A stretch of 27,890 nt of DNA from Candidatus Poribacteria bacterium (GCA_016215705.1 JACRIR010000125.1:1-27890), one strand, 5' to 3'; shown: positions 1 through 8,862, numbered from the stretch's first letter. A program made the numbers and translations. Notes: generated from the letters alone by a model not told the origin.

Positions 1-7
1 CCTTTCT

Positions 8-29
8 TACACTTGCTTGTGTACTTTTT
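8..29 (+). terminator. Possible short terminator hairpin
   Basis: TACAC (8-12) and GTGTA (19-23) form a 5-bp stem with a TTGCTT loop, followed by C and five Ts (25-29). It reads as a weak plus-strand terminator for a gene left of the window. It also sits just past the end of the small heat-shock gene on the other strand. The short stem makes this tentative. Confidence 0.35.
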
Positions 30-70
30 CCTGGTTAAGGAATAGCCGCAAGAGGAGCCGGCTTCTTCCA

Positions 71-529
71 TCAATCCACCTTCACTTTGATTTGTTTCGG
101 CTTGGCCTCTTCCTTCTTGGGCAACTCAATTTCGAGAATGCCATTCTTAAAGGAAGCTGTGACTTTGCCTGCGTCTACCGCGGCCGGGAGCGTTATGGAG
201 CGCGAGAACGCGCCATACGAACGCTCGAGCCTGTAGAAGCCGTGCTCTTTCTTCTCCTCTTCCTTCTTCTTCTCACCCTTGACGGTGAGAGTTCCGTTCA
301 TGATGTTCACATCGATGTCCTTGTCCGTCAAGCCGGGCAGTTCGGCCTTCACGACGACTTTGTTCTCGTCCTCGTACATGTCGATCGCCGGCGCCCATTC
401 ACCCTCGAACAAGCCCATGCGCTCGAGTGGCCGCCGCCCCAGCGAAAAATCGAACAAGCGATTGATTTCTTCTTGCAGATCCCTAAAAGGATCCAACTCT
501 CCCCTTGGTCTCCACCTGATCAGTGCCAT
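71..529 (-). CDS. Small heat-shock protein, Hsp20/alpha-crystallin family
   Basis: This is an ATP-independent holdase chaperone of the cytoplasm. It binds unfolding proteins and keeps them ready for refolding by DnaK. The protein has about 152 residues, normal for the family. A short N-terminal arm with RWRPRGELDPFRDLQEEINRLF precedes an alpha-crystallin domain of about 90 residues (DMYEDENKVVVKAELPG onward, ending in the GILEIELPK region), followed by a lysine-rich tail. A charged EKKKEEEKKEHG insert sits in the middle of the domain. A TTG two codons upstream is possible, but the ATG at 529 is preferred because GGAGG (539-543 on the opposite strand) lies nine bases before it. It follows dnaK on the same strand after about 150 bases, so the two are probably co-expressed. 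Family assignment is secure; the exact paralogue name is not. Confidence 0.93.
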   Translation of the reverse strand: MALIRWRPRGELDPFRDLQEEINRLFDFSLGRRPLERMGLFEGEWAPAIDMYEDENKVVVKAELPGLTDKDIDVNIMNGTLTVKGEKKKEEEKKEHGFYRLERSYGAFSRSITLPAAVDAGKVTASFKNGILEIELPKKEEAKPKQIKVKVD

Positions 530-604
530 GATCAATTACCTCCGTTTATTCACCTAAGCTCCTCTTACAGCCATTGCAATCTTTGTTTCTGGAGTTCTTT
601 GCAT

Positions 605-634
605 GAGATTCTTCGCTTCGCTCAGAATGACGAT
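605..634. repeat. Interspersed palindrome, ATTCT...AGAAT type
   Basis: ATTCT (608-612) and AGAAT (624-628) flank a TCGCTTCGCTC core in the dnaK-hsp20 spacer. A near-identical copy in opposite orientation lies at 5613-5639. Short intergenic palindromes of this look are dispersed in many bacterial genomes. No function can be read from it here. Confidence 0.6.
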
Positions 635-681
635 TATCGTCCCCTTCTTTCCATTCCTCAATCGTCACTCATCATTCATCA

Positions 682-2637
682 TTACTTTTTGTCGTCGTCG
701 ACAACTTCGTAATCGGCGTCAATGACGTCATCGCCTTTTTTCCGCTCGCCTTGTGGCTCCCCGGCGCCGGAGCCCCCATCTCTGCCGCCATGCCCGCCAC
801 CGAAGCCACCGCCGCCTTGATGCGCTCCCGCGTATGCGCCCGCGTGCTGGTAAATCTGGGTCGAGACTTCCTGCCACGTCTGCTGGAGCGCTTCGGTGGC
901 CGATTTGATCTCGCCCACCTCGCCGGCTTTCACCGCGCTATTGACTCGACCGACAGCCGCCTCGAGCCTGTTCTTCTGTTCGGCGGGTATTTTGTCCGCC
1001 AGGTCTTTGAGGTTCTTCTCCGTCTCATAGACCATTGATTCGGCCCGGTTGATAGCGTCGGCCTTTTCGCGCTTCTGTTTGTCCTCGCCTGCGTGCGCTT
1101 GCGCCTCTTTCACCATGCGCTCGACTTCCTGCTCGCCCAGGCCGCTCGAGGCCTCGATGCGGATTTTCTGCTCCTTGCTCGTGGCGAGGTCCTTGGCGGT
1201 CACGTGCAGAATCCCGTTCGCGTCGATGTCGAATGCGACCTCTATCTGAGGTATCCCGCGCGGGGCGGGCGGAAGGCCGGTGAGGTGAAAGCGGCCTATC
1301 GTCTTATTGTCAGACACCATCTCTCGTTCGCCTTGCAGGACGTGGATTTCCACGCTGGTCTGGCCGTCGTCGGCCGTCGTAAAAATCTCGCTTTTGCGAG
1401 TCGGGATCGTGGTGTTGCGCTCGATGAGCTTGGTGAACACGCCGCCCTTTGTCTCGATGCCGAGCGACAGGGGCGTAACGTCGAGCAATAGCACGTCTTT
1501 CACTTCGCCCGCGAGAACGCCGGCCTGGATAGCCGCGCCAACGGCAACGACCTCATCGGGATTGACGCCCTTGTGGGGTTCCTTGCCAAATATCCCCTTC
1601 ACAAGTTCCTGCACCTTGGGCATCCGCGTTTGCCCGCCGACCAGAACAACTTCGTCAATCTGGTTCGGCTTCAGCCCGGCGTCTTCCAGCGCCCTTACGA
1701 CCGGCCCGCGCGTTCGCTCGACGAGATCATCAACAATCTGTTCGAGCTTCGAGCGAGAGAGCGTGATGTTCAGATGTTTCGGGCCGGATGCGTCCGCCGT
1801 GATGAATGGCAGATTTATCTCGGTTGTTTGCGAGCTCGAAAGCTCGCATTTCGCCTTTTCCGCTGCTTCCTTGAGCCGCTGGAGCGCCATGCGGTCCTTG
1901 CGCAGGTCGATTCCGTGCTCCTTCTTGAACTCGTCGGCGAGCCAGTCGATGATGCGCTGATCGAAGTCATCTCCGCCAAGATGCGTGTCGCCGTTGGTCG
2001 AGAGCACCTCGAACACACCTTCTCCAAGTTGGAGAATCGAGATATCGAAGGTACCGCCGCCCAGATCGTAGACCGCAATCTTCTCATCTTTCTTCTTGTC
2101 GAGACCGTATGCAAGCGATGCGGCAGTCGGCTCGTTGATGATTCGGAGGACCTCGAGCCCCGCGATCTTGCCCGCGTCCTTTGTAGCCTGCCTCTGAGAA
2201 TCATTGAAGTATGCCGGAACCGTGATTACCGCCTGGGTGACTTTCTGACCGAGGTAGTCTTCGGCGCTCTGCTTCATTTTTTGAAGGATGATCGCCGATA
2301 TCTCCGGCGGCCTGTATGTCTTTCCGCCGGCCACCACCTGACAGTCGTTATTGGGTCCCGTGCTGACTTTATACGGAACCAGCTTTATCTCACTCCCAAC
2401 CTCGCCGAACTTGCGGCCCATAAAGCGCTTGATCGAGAAAACCGTATTCTCGGGGTTCGTAATCGCCTGTCGCTTTGCGACCGTGCCCACGAGGCGTTCG
2501 CCCGTCTTCGTGAATGCGACAACCGACGGCGTAGTGCGTCCGCCTTCGCTGTTAGGTATGACGACGGGTTCGCCGCCCTCAAGCACCGCAACACACGAGT
2601 TGGTAGTTCCAAGGTCTATTCCAATCACTTTTGCCAT
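682..2637 (-). CDS. dnaK: Chaperone protein DnaK (Hsp70)
   Basis: This is the ATP-driven Hsp70 chaperone. It binds exposed hydrophobic peptides and cycles with DnaJ and GrpE. The 651 residues match the usual DnaK length. The N-terminal ATPase domain shows [17 protein letters not shown] near residue 6, the second phosphate motif [12 protein letters not shown] near 190, and [14 protein letters not shown] near 330. The interdomain linker [16 protein letters not shown] precedes the substrate-binding domain. The C-terminus has a Gly-rich stretch and ends in the typical [14 protein letters not shown]. The ATG at 2637 has GGAG upstream. No grpE or dnaJ is next to it; an Hsp20 gene follows and an exporter gene precedes. 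No canonical CIRCE element was found upstream, but two small inverted repeats lie there (2706-2724 and 2818-2832). Confidence 0.98.
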   Translation of the reverse strand: MAKVIGIDLGTTNSCVAVLEGGEPVVIPNSEGGRTTPSVVAFTKTGERLVGTVAKRQAITNPENTVFSIKRFMGRKFGEVGSEIKLVPYKVSTGPNNDCQVVAGGKTYRPPEISAIILQKMKQSAEDYLGQKVTQAVITVPAYFNDSQRQATKDAGKIAGLEVLRIINEPTAASLAYGLDKKKDEKIAVYDLGGGTFDISILQLGEGVFEVLSTNGDTHLGGDDFDQRIIDWLADEFKKEHGIDLRKDRMALQRLKEAAEKAKCELSSSQTTEINLPFITADASGPKHLNITLSRSKLEQIVDDLVERTRGPVVRALEDAGLKPNQIDEVVLVGGQTRMPKVQELVKGIFGKEPHKGVNPDEVVAVGAAIQAGVLAGEVKDVLLLDVTPLSLGIETKGGVFTKLIERNTTIPTRKSEIFTTADDGQTSVEIHVLQGEREMVSDNKTIGRFHLTGLPPAPRGIPQIEVAFDIDANGILHVTAKDLATSKEQKIRIEASSGLGEQEVERMVKEAQAHAGEDKQKREKADAINRAESMVYETEKNLKDLADKIPAEQKNRLEAAVGRVNSAVKAGEVGEIKSATEALQQTWQEVSTQIYQHAGAYAGAHQGGGGFGGGHGGRDGGSGAGEPQGERKKGDDVIDADYEVVDDDKK

Positions 2638-2705
2638 CGCCCTATTCTCCTCTTCATTCGAATACTGTTTATGATTCCGTCACCATTCGACAAAGAGCAA
2701 GCGGT

Positions 2706-2724
2706 ATGCCAAATTTTTCGGCAT
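2706..2724. promoter_or_regulatory. Inverted repeat upstream of dnaK
   Basis: ATGCC (2706-2710) and GGCAT (2720-2724) are separated by nine A/T-rich bases, about 70 bases before the dnaK start. The nine-base spacer resembles the CIRCE layout, but the arm sequence is not CIRCE. It could be an operator for a different heat-shock repressor. This is inference only. Confidence 0.3.
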
Positions 2725-2803
2725 TTGGTGGAGATATGTAAGTCAAATGAATCTGACCAGTTACATCGTGGCTCTAGAGAGGCAATTAATACTGATCTGC
2801 AGG

Positions 2804-2832
2804 ATGGGGCCAATTCCGTTTCATCTTGAAAC
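2804..2832 (-). promoter_or_regulatory. Possible heat-shock promoter or operator upstream of dnaK
   Basis: Read on the minus strand, a palindrome GTTTCA-AGA-TGAAAC (2818-2832) is followed by CCCCATCC (from 2809 down). CCCCAT resembles the -10 element of sigma-32 promoters, but no good CTTGAA element lies at the standard distance (TTTCAA at 16 bases is the closest). The remaining DNA between 2638 and 2963 shows no gene I can support. Confidence 0.25.
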
Positions 2833-2963
2833 AGTCACGTGTGGGAAAATTCGACAGGCAATCAGGGGTATCATAGGCGAAGTTCGAATCAAATAGATTG
2901 CTGACGATGTTGAGAAGGTCCGCCGGCATCTGTGGGGGCGGTTCGCGAATAGCCCTTACAGAG

Positions 2964-5333
2964 TCATTCGTGGTCCCTCTTCTTCTCTCCTCTTTTGTCT
3001 GCGAACTTCGGTTTGAAGACAGCAAGGCATGCGGGCAGAACGGTGAGGGCGCCGAGAAGGCTCGACACCATGTTCGCGGAAACAAGGGCGCTAAGCCAGC
3101 GGCTCGGTGGGAAATTGGAAATCATAAGGACGAGAAAGCCGGCAGTGACAACTATGGCATTGAAGAAAATGGCCCGGCCCGACGACTGCATCGTTGCGCG
3201 CAGGCGGTCATTCCTGTCAGGATAGGCATCAGCCAGCCAGCGATACTTTGCGACGAAGTGTATCGCGTAATCGACTCCTATGCCGATGCCCATTCCCGAG
3301 AGTATCGCGGTCGTGACGCCGAGCGGGATGCCCGTCGCGCCCATCAGGCTGAAATTAAGGAGGGTGGCGATCATCACGGGTATTATACAAAAGAAGCCCG
3401 CCATGGCGGAGCGGAACATCAGCGCCGTTATCAGGAAAACCGCCACAATTGCGCTCAGAATACTAAGCAACTGCCCCCTGATGATAAGGTTCATGAACGT
3501 ATAGGAAGTCATCACACCGCCTGCCGGATGGATGCTTACAGGCAATTCCCGAAAGAGCTCCATTGCTTTAGAGCGAGTTTGGTCTAACACCTTTTTCAAG
3601 ACCGGCGAACTGTCTGAATTGACACGGACGCGCACATTAGCCAGCCTGTAGTCGTAGTCAACAACATCGTCAAAGTCGTCCGGATCCCCTGAAAGCGAAT
3701 AGAGCAAGAGATATTGCGCAATCAGCTCCCGGGAATCAGGAATCCGCGAATACTCTCGGTGGTTTTCATTCATCACTCGATTCATCCGCTTGAGGTAATC
3801 GGCGATGGAAAGAGTGGCGCCGACTTCGTCCATGCCTTCAAGCTCGTGCTGCAGGCGCTCGATTGCGCAAAGGATTTCGGGCGACTTCATATCGTCCTGG
3901 TTCTTGCCGTCCACGATGATGTTGAGCGTATTGGTTCCGCCGAATTTTTCGTTGAGCATCGTGTCGGCGGTCAGCACTTCGCAGCCCGGTCTGAAATTCG
4001 AGAGCAGGCTGCCGTCCACGTACACCCGAAGCAACCCCGCGAAACCGACGAGTGCGACTATCGCCGTAATAGCGAGCACCGGCGCGGGATGCTTGCCGAT
4101 TACCCTTCCGGTCGCTCGGAGGCTGCGTGTCAGCAGACCCGATTTGTGGGAACCGTTTTCCCTGCTTTCTCCTCCGGTGTCAACAACGTTTTTCTCCAGA
4201 CCTGCCTTCGGGCATTTTATGGGCAGTATCATCAGCCATGCGGGAATGAACGTGAGCGAGAACACGAGCGCGCTGAAGACACCGATGCCGGTGAAGATTC
4301 CAAAATATCTGATCGGCATCATGTCGGAAGTGGCCAGCGAAAGAAAACCGGCCGCCGTAGTCAATGCCGCCATTGTCACAGGAGCCCATATTTCATGCAT
4401 GACGGCGAGCACAATCTGTCGGGGGGTTCCATGAGGCGCCGACGCAGCTTCCTCGTTGTACCGGTTTATTATATGGATGCCGTATGCGAGCCCGACCGCT
4501 ATCAAAAACACGGGGACCACCGTAGTCACCGCATACATCGGGATTCTTGCGAGCGACATGATTCCCAGCGTCCAGACTACGCTCGAGACCACGACCGCCA
4601 GAGGGAGGAACACACCGCGAGCCGAGCGGAGAGTCAGATACAAAACAATGAGCGAAACGAGCGTGACCAGCGGGAACGTCCTGCGCATATCCTCAGCCGC
4701 GTATCGGCCAATGGTTCCCTCGATCACGGGCCTGCCCGCAATGAAGACCTGGTCACCGCCAAGATCGAACTCCTCCGCCACGATCTTCTTGATGTGATCG
4801 TACATCGCAACTTTGTTGTAACCCTCCTCGATCTTTGCGAATATCGAAGTGGCCGTCCCGTCAGGAGAGACCACGTTATTGACGAACATGTCGTTGTCAA
4901 GGACAGCCATTCGCAATTCGTCAGCCTCCTCTTGAGTCTCGGGAGCGGTTTCCATGAGGCGGATAACTTCGAGACTCCCCTCGGAACCGACGATGTTGTC
5001 GAGCGTTTGCAGGCTCACTATGTCCTCGCCGATTATGCCGTCGAGGTCCTCGATCATCGCGCTCAGTTGCTCGACGAGCTTGAGCGTCTTCGGGTTGAAC
5101 ACACCATGCGGACCCTCATTGACGATGCCGACGACGATCATCTTCTTCGTGTTGAATATCTTCTCGATCTGCTTGTTATAGATAAAAACAGGATGATGTT
5201 CGGGCATCATCGTCTCAACATCGGTCTCGAAACGGAGTGAACGCATTGGAATGGCAACTGCGGCGGTCGCCAGGACAACGGCGAGAATTGTCATTTTGGG
5301 AAATTGTGCGATAGATTTGAAAATACGGTCCAT
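2964..5333 (-). CDS. RND-superfamily exporter with two MMPL/SSD-type membrane domains
   Basis: This is an inner-membrane proton-driven exporter of the MMPL/hydrophobe class, probably moving lipids or other hydrophobic compounds outward. The 789 residues show the internal duplication of the family. There is one membrane segment near residues 13-31, a large extracytoplasmic loop to about 210, then five membrane segments. This pattern repeats from about residue 415. The signature GLAYGIHIINRYNEE (near 285) and its second-half equivalent GIGVDYAIHFVAKYR (near 687) mark the two halves. The C-terminus is short and basic. A TTGACT-N17-TATAAT promoter lies upstream on the same strand. No periplasmic adaptor or outer-membrane channel is next to it, which fits the MMPL type rather than tripartite drug pumps. 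The substrate is unknown. It may be read through toward dnaK, but 326 bases separate them. Confidence 0.9.
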   Translation of the reverse strand: MDRIFKSIAQFPKMTILAVVLATAAVAIPMRSLRFETDVETMMPEHHPVFIYNKQIEKIFNTKKMIVVGIVNEGPHGVFNPKTLKLVEQLSAMIEDLDGIIGEDIVSLQTLDNIVGSEGSLEVIRLMETAPETQEEADELRMAVLDNDMFVNNVVSPDGTATSIFAKIEEGYNKVAMYDHIKKIVAEEFDLGGDQVFIAGRPVIEGTIGRYAAEDMRRTFPLVTLVSLIVLYLTLRSARGVFLPLAVVVSSVVWTLGIMSLARIPMYAVTTVVPVFLIAVGLAYGIHIINRYNEEAASAPHGTPRQIVLAVMHEIWAPVTMAALTTAAGFLSLATSDMMPIRYFGIFTGIGVFSALVFSLTFIPAWLMILPIKCPKAGLEKNVVDTGGESRENGSHKSGLLTRSLRATGRVIGKHPAPVLAITAIVALVGFAGLLRVYVDGSLLSNFRPGCEVLTADTMLNEKFGGTNTLNIIVDGKNQDDMKSPEILCAIERLQHELEGMDEVGATLSIADYLKRMNRVMNENHREYSRIPDSRELIAQYLLLYSLSGDPDDFDDVVDYDYRLANVRVRVNSDSSPVLKKVLDQTRSKAMELFRELPVSIHPAGGVMTSYTFMNLIIRGQLLSILSAIVAVFLITALMFRSAMAGFFCIIPVMIATLLNFSLMGATGIPLGVTTAILSGMGIGIGVDYAIHFVAKYRWLADAYPDRNDRLRATMQSSGRAIFFNAIVVTAGFLVLMISNFPPSRWLSALVSANMVSSLLGALTVLPACLAVFKPKFADKRGEKKRDHE

Positions 5334-5503
5334 ATCTTGAGAAGATTCCTGGCCACAGAGGACGCCGAGTTCAGAGAGATTCTTCCCCCCGTCTGTGCTC
5401 TCGATGATCGCTTTGGCTGACAGTTTGCTCGGGAGAAATGTTTTGAGAAGGCGGAGACCAAACTTCCTAAAGAAGGGTGATTATGCCGCCCTCGAGCAAT
5501 TCG

Positions 5504-5532
5504 ATTATAATGGTAGCAAAACGGCAAGTCAA
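5504..5532 (-). promoter_or_regulatory. Sigma-70-type promoter for the RND exporter gene
   Basis: On the minus strand TTGACT (5527-5532) is followed by exactly 17 bases and then TATAAT (5504-5509). This would start transcription near 5497 and give a leader of about 160 bases before the exporter ATG. The non-coding stretch 5334-5765 otherwise holds only short dispersed repeats and no gene I can support. Confidence 0.7.
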
Positions 5533-5580
5533 TTCTCAACATCGGCTGGAGTGTGAACAAGAGGGACCGGCAGAAATTGA

Positions 5581-5597
5581 ACCGCAAAGGCGCAAAG
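5581..5597. repeat. 17-bp dispersed repeat, left copy
   Basis: ACCGCAAAGGCGCAAAG is an exact reverse complement of 6595-6611. The two copies lie on either side of the metallo-beta-lactamase gene at 5766-6545. A weaker related piece (TCTTTGCGGTGAAAG) lies near 5689. Sequences of this look are common in intergenic DNA of several bacterial groups, so the flanking arrangement may be accidental. Confidence 0.6.
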
Positions 5598-5612
5598 CCC
5601 TCATACCCTAAT

Positions 5613-5639
5613 ATTATTCTGAGCGGAGCGAAGAATCGC
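5613..5639. repeat. Interspersed palindrome, ATTCT...AGAAT type, second copy
   Basis: ATTCT (5616-5620) and AGAAT (5632-5636) surround a GAGCGGAGCGA core. It is the reverse-oriented partner of the copy at 605-634, with one core base changed. Confidence 0.6.
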
Positions 5640-5765
5640 ATGTTGTTGCATTTCCTTGTGGCCAATATTCTTATTGCGAACGTTGAGTCTTTGCGGTGAA
5701 AGAAGGCCATTTGGGAGAGCAGCGATCCAGAATCTGAAATCCAAGATCGACAAAAGGAGACTACC

Positions 5766-6545
5766 GTGAAAGTCACCATTGTTGGGTCTGGCTGCGGAAT
5801 ACCGAATCCGCGGCGCGGCTCGCCATGCATCGCCGTGAGCGCCGGGAAGCACCTGTTCGGCTTCGACTGCGGACCCGGAGCGGTCAGAGCAATGGCCTCG
5901 TTCGGGCTTGACTGGACGCGGCTCGATGCGCTTTTCATCACGCATTTCCACACCGACCACATCGGAGATATCCCGGCCCTTCTGTTCGCGTACAATATTC
6001 CGGACACGAATCGGACTGCTCCGCTGACGCTTTTCGGTCCCTCCGGCATGAAGAAGCTGTTCCAGAATCTCGTCGTCGCCTATGGAGAATGGCTCGTTCC
6101 GAAAAGGTATGAGTTATCTATAGAGGAACTGCCGGCTGTTCCGTTCACAGGCGACCGGACCGGTGAAGCGACATGGCGCCTCGAGACTGTTCCGGCGGAA
6201 CACAGCCAACCCGCCTTTGCTTACCGGTTCGAGGCCGACGGCGCAAGCATCGTGTACTCCGGCGACACCGACTACAGCGACAGCATCGCCGGGCTGGCCT
6301 CGAGCTGCGACCTCCTCATTCTCGAATGCTCATATCCCAACGAGATCGAGGCTCCTGGCCACCTCAATCCAAGAAAGGCTTCCGAGATGGCCCGGGAAGC
6401 CGGCTGCAAGAAACTCGCGCTCACGCACATCTATCCCGTCAGCGCCGGTTATGATCTTGTCGCGCAGTGCAGGGACATATTCGACGGTGATGTCGTGGTT
6501 GCCGAGGATGGCATGAGATTCGAATTGGGAGGCTTTGTTTCTTAA
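5766..6545 (+). CDS. Ribonuclease Z-like metallo-beta-lactamase-fold hydrolase
   Basis: This is a cytoplasmic metal-dependent hydrolase related to RNase Z (tRNA 3-prime processing) and to other phosphodiesterase-type members. The 259 residues contain the full metal set: HFHTDH at residues 60-65, H146 in AEHSQ, D167 in SGDTDYSD, H199 in GHLNP and H221 in LTHIYP. The N-terminal strand MKVTIVGSGCGIP and the GFDCGPG motif are typical. The start is GTG at 5766, with AGGAG about nine bases before it. It lacks the long exosite arm of classical RNase Z, so the substrate could be tRNA or a small phosphodiester. recO follows after 82 bases on the same strand, so the two may be co-transcribed. The 17-bp repeats noted at 5581 and 6595 lie outside the gene. 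Confidence 0.88.
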   Translation: MKVTIVGSGCGIPNPRRGSPCIAVSAGKHLFGFDCGPGAVRAMASFGLDWTRLDALFITHFHTDHIGDIPALLFAYNIPDTNRTAPLTLFGPSGMKKLFQNLVVAYGEWLVPKRYELSIEELPAVPFTGDRTGEATWRLETVPAEHSQPAFAYRFEADGASIVYSGDTDYSDSIAGLASSCDLLILECSYPNEIEAPGHLNPRKASEMAREAGCKKLALTHIYPVSAGYDLVAQCRDIFDGDVVVAEDGMRFELGGFVS

Positions 6546-6594
6546 TTCCTCTGATTCGCGATGCGATTCGTGATCCTGTGTTTTTCTTTGCGTT

Positions 6595-6611
6595 CTTTGC
6601 GCCTTTGCGGT
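6595..6611. repeat. 17-bp dispersed repeat, right copy
   Basis: CTTTGCGCCTTTGCGGT is the exact inverted partner of 5581-5597. It lies just upstream of recO, so any transcript from the gene before would carry it in the spacer. Confidence 0.6.
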
Positions 6612-6627
6612 AGAATCCCTCCTGCAA

Positions 6628-7380
6628 ATGGAGAAAACTGAAGCCGTCGTTCTTCACACGTACAATCTGACGGAGTCGAGCAAGATAGTGGTGCTGCTCA
6701 CGCCGTATAGAGGAAAGGTGCGTGCGGTCGCGAAGGGCGTGAGGCGCACCAAGAGCAAGTTCGGGAGCGCGCTCGAGCCGATAACGCACGTCGAGGCGGA
6801 GATATATTTCAAGGACGGGCGTGACCTTCAGAATCTCTCTCAGGCGGAAACGCTTGACGCATTCCCTTCGATCCGGTCGGACCTCACTCGCCTTGGGCTG
6901 GCGTCGCTCATATGCGAATTGATGGAGCAGTTCGCGCAGGAAGACGAAGACTCGAGCGCTCTCTTCGCGCTCCTGCTAATCGCCCTGAAGACGCTCGCAA
7001 GCACGACGAAGAACTACGCCAGCCTCTTGATCTCGTTTTACCTGAGATTGCTCGATGTTTCGGGTCTGCTGCCGGAGATCAACCATTGCGTTCGCTGTAG
7101 GCGCGGGATCGAGGGCCACGCTTATCTGGAGGCAAGCGCCGGCGGCGCCTTGTGCGGAGGATGCAGCGGCGGGGCGGGCGAGAAGGTCTATGCAGGCTCG
7201 CTTAAAATTATGCAGCGATTGCTGACTTGCGACTGGACGATGCTCGACCGCACACGCATCGCGCAGCCGTCGGCTGATGAGATTTTGCGAGCGCTCAACA
7301 CGTATATCATTCATCATACCGGCCGCGAACTCAGGTCGGCCAGGTTTCTTCGGAGCCTGCCAAAGCTCGACCGCGAATAA
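6628..7380 (+). CDS. recO: DNA repair protein RecO
   Basis: RecO is a recombination mediator. With RecR it helps load RecA onto SSB-coated single-stranded DNA in the RecFOR gap-repair pathway. The 250 residues are the normal length. The N-terminal OB-fold is recognisable from EAVVLHTYNLTESSKIVVLLTPYRGKVRAVAKGVRR. A helical middle part follows. A four-cysteine zinc site is formed by C154 and C157 (HCVRC) and C176 and C179 (LCGGC). The ATG at 6628 has a CCTCC-rich stretch before it rather than a clean Shine-Dalgarno site, and a few bases of uncertainty in the start remain. The RNase Z-like gene lies upstream and a PilT gene downstream. Confidence 0.95.
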   Translation: MEKTEAVVLHTYNLTESSKIVVLLTPYRGKVRAVAKGVRRTKSKFGSALEPITHVEAEIYFKDGRDLQNLSQAETLDAFPSIRSDLTRLGLASLICELMEQFAQEDEDSSALFALLLIALKTLASTTKNYASLLISFYLRLLDVSGLLPEINHCVRCRRGIEGHAYLEASAGGALCGGCSGGAGEKVYAGSLKIMQRLLTCDWTMLDRTRIAQPSADEILRALNTYIIHHTGRELRSARFLRSLPKLDRE

Positions 7381-7456
7381 GAATGAGAGCCATGCAACCG
7401 TCGATGAACGCCGATGAAAACGGATTTGGGACAGCTATCTCTGCCTTCGTGGAGGG

Positions 7457-7485
7457 TTGCAAAAACATTCTGGCTGTGTTATAAG
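7457..7485 (+). promoter_or_regulatory. Promoter in front of the first PilT gene
   Basis: TTGCAA (7457-7462), 17 bases, then TATAAG (7480-7485). It lies about 90 bases before the TTG start of the first PilT ATPase. It suggests that the PilT pair has its own transcript separate from recO. Confidence 0.5.
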
Positions 7486-7576
7486 AATTATGTGGCTTTA
7501 GACGCTTTTAGACCTATCAAATATCTCCAATCCGAAATATTCCCCGACTAGAGTCCGCTTCGCGGGAGGCATTTGC

Positions 7577-8653
7577 TTGGCAGAAATCGACAGAATTCTT
7601 TCGGAGTCAATGAAGGCAGGCGCCTCCGACATCCATCTTTGCGCCGACCGCGCGCCTATGGTGCGGTTGTGGGGCGAAGTGCGTGCGATTCGCGGTCACA
7701 GCGTGGTTCCGGCGGAGGAGAACAGAAAGCGTCTTTTTGAGATACTGAACACCCGGCAGATCGAAGACCTCGAGCGAAACTTCGAGATCGATATTTCGTA
7801 CGTGGTCAAAGATCTCGGGCGCTTCAGGGTCAATATGCATTATGAGGATCGCGGCCTATCCGCCTCGTTCCGGGTAGTTCCTTCGAGAATACGGACGGTC
7901 GAAGAACTGAATCTGCCGGAGGCCGCGAAGAACCTCACCCGGCTTCATCAGGGACTCGTTCTCATAACCGGCCCGTCGGGATGCGGCAAGTCAACGACGT
8001 TGGCCGCCCTGATTGACCTCATCAACCGGGATTCGCGCCGCCACATCATCTGTATCGAGGACCCCGTCGAGTTCGTTCATAGAAGCAACCTGTCGCATAT
8101 CGACCAGCGCGAGGTAGGCGTGCACACGCGGAGTTTCTCGTCGGCGCTGAGAGCTGCTCTTCGTGAAGACCCTGACGTAATCCTGGTGGGCGAGATGCGC
8201 GACCTCGAGACTATCGCGATGGCGATAACCGCCTCCGAGACGGGGCATCTGGTTTTCAGTACTCTGCACACCCGCAGCGCCTCCAAGACAATCGAGCGCA
8301 TCATCAATGTATTTCCGCCGGACCAGATAGCCCAAATACGCACGATGCTGGCCGAATCTCTCGCGGGCGTCATTTCGCAGCAATTGATTCGAAACGCGGA
8401 GGGAACCGGGCGAGTGCTCGCGCTCGAGATACTTCTGCGGACGTCCGCGCTCGCAACGCTCATTCGAGAGGGGAATACGTATCGAATTCCGTCGGTCATG
8501 CAGACTGGGAAGAAACACGGGATGATGCTGATGGACGAGCATATCATTTCTCTTTATCAGCGGGGTCTGGTTGATCCGAAGCATGCGTTGGAGAAAGTCA
8601 TCGACCGCGAGCGGTTCCTGGGCATCCTCGGAGGTCGCGGTGACACCTCCTGA
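7577..8653 (+). CDS. PilT-type pilus retraction ATPase, first of two
   Basis: This is a hexameric cytoplasmic ATPase that would drive type IV pilus disassembly (twitching motility, DNA uptake). The 358 residues are family length. There is an N-terminal PAS-like domain (SDIHLCADRAPMVRLWGEV near 17-35). The Walker A is GPSGCGKS at 132-139, with serine and cysteine where PilT usually has threonine and serine. A Walker B region with DVILVGEMRDLETIAMA follows at 200-216, and a His box HLVFSTLHT at 224-232. The start codon is TTG at 7577; GGGAGG (7564-7569) stands seven bases before it, which decides the start. A second, diverged copy follows after about 210 bases. No pilin or assembly genes are in the window. 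PilU is an alternative name for either copy. Confidence 0.93.
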   Translation: MAEIDRILSESMKAGASDIHLCADRAPMVRLWGEVRAIRGHSVVPAEENRKRLFEILNTRQIEDLERNFEIDISYVVKDLGRFRVNMHYEDRGLSASFRVVPSRIRTVEELNLPEAAKNLTRLHQGLVLITGPSGCGKSTTLAALIDLINRDSRRHIICIEDPVEFVHRSNLSHIDQREVGVHTRSFSSALRAALREDPDVILVGEMRDLETIAMAITASETGHLVFSTLHTRSASKTIERIINVFPPDQIAQIRTMLAESLAGVISQQLIRNAEGTGRVLALEILLRTSALATLIREGNTYRIPSVMQTGKKHGMMLMDEHIISLYQRGLVDPKHALEKVIDRERFLGILGGRGDTS

Positions 8654-8739
8654 GAAGAGGGGAAAGGCGAAAGGAGCAAGACGAAAGGGACGGAAAGACA
8701 GGAGGAAAAGGTAGAAGAACGCAAGGTCGGTAAAGGAAA
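8652..8739. repeat. Purine-rich AAAGGCGAAAGG tract
   Basis: The spacer between the two PilT genes is almost entirely purines, with repeated AAAGG, GAAAGG and GGCGAA words. Related tracts occur at 9919-9950, 11655-11755 and 27820-27854. No open frame or clear hairpin is visible. Confidence 0.5.
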
Positions 8740-8862
8740 GGCTGCATGCGCTATGGTCATTGCAAGCGTAACGAAGCAATCTCTTTATTTCTTTGGCTTT
8801 CTTTTGCCTCTTTTAACGAGGAGCCAGAAACCATGAACCCTAACCCATGACCACGGTCTCTT

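Noticed and set aside
2638-2800. A CIRCE element before dnaK
   Set aside because: The TTAGCACTC/GAGTGCTAA arms are absent; only a spacing resemblance remains.
1573-2829. A 418-codon open frame on the plus strand opposite dnaK
   Set aside because: It is the antisense shadow of a highly conserved gene. Its translation has no recognisable domain.
2786-3085. A 99-codon minus-strand frame between the exporter and dnaK
   Set aside because: It overlaps the exporter end out of frame, has no Shine-Dalgarno site and no similarity I recognise.
3714-5240. A 508-codon open frame on the plus strand opposite the RND exporter
   Set aside because: Antisense shadow; the translation is Arg/His/Asp-rich without any family signature.
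5291-6049. A 252-codon minus-strand frame over the exporter start and the RNase Z-like gene
   Set aside because: It covers two well-supported genes out of frame and passes through repeats.
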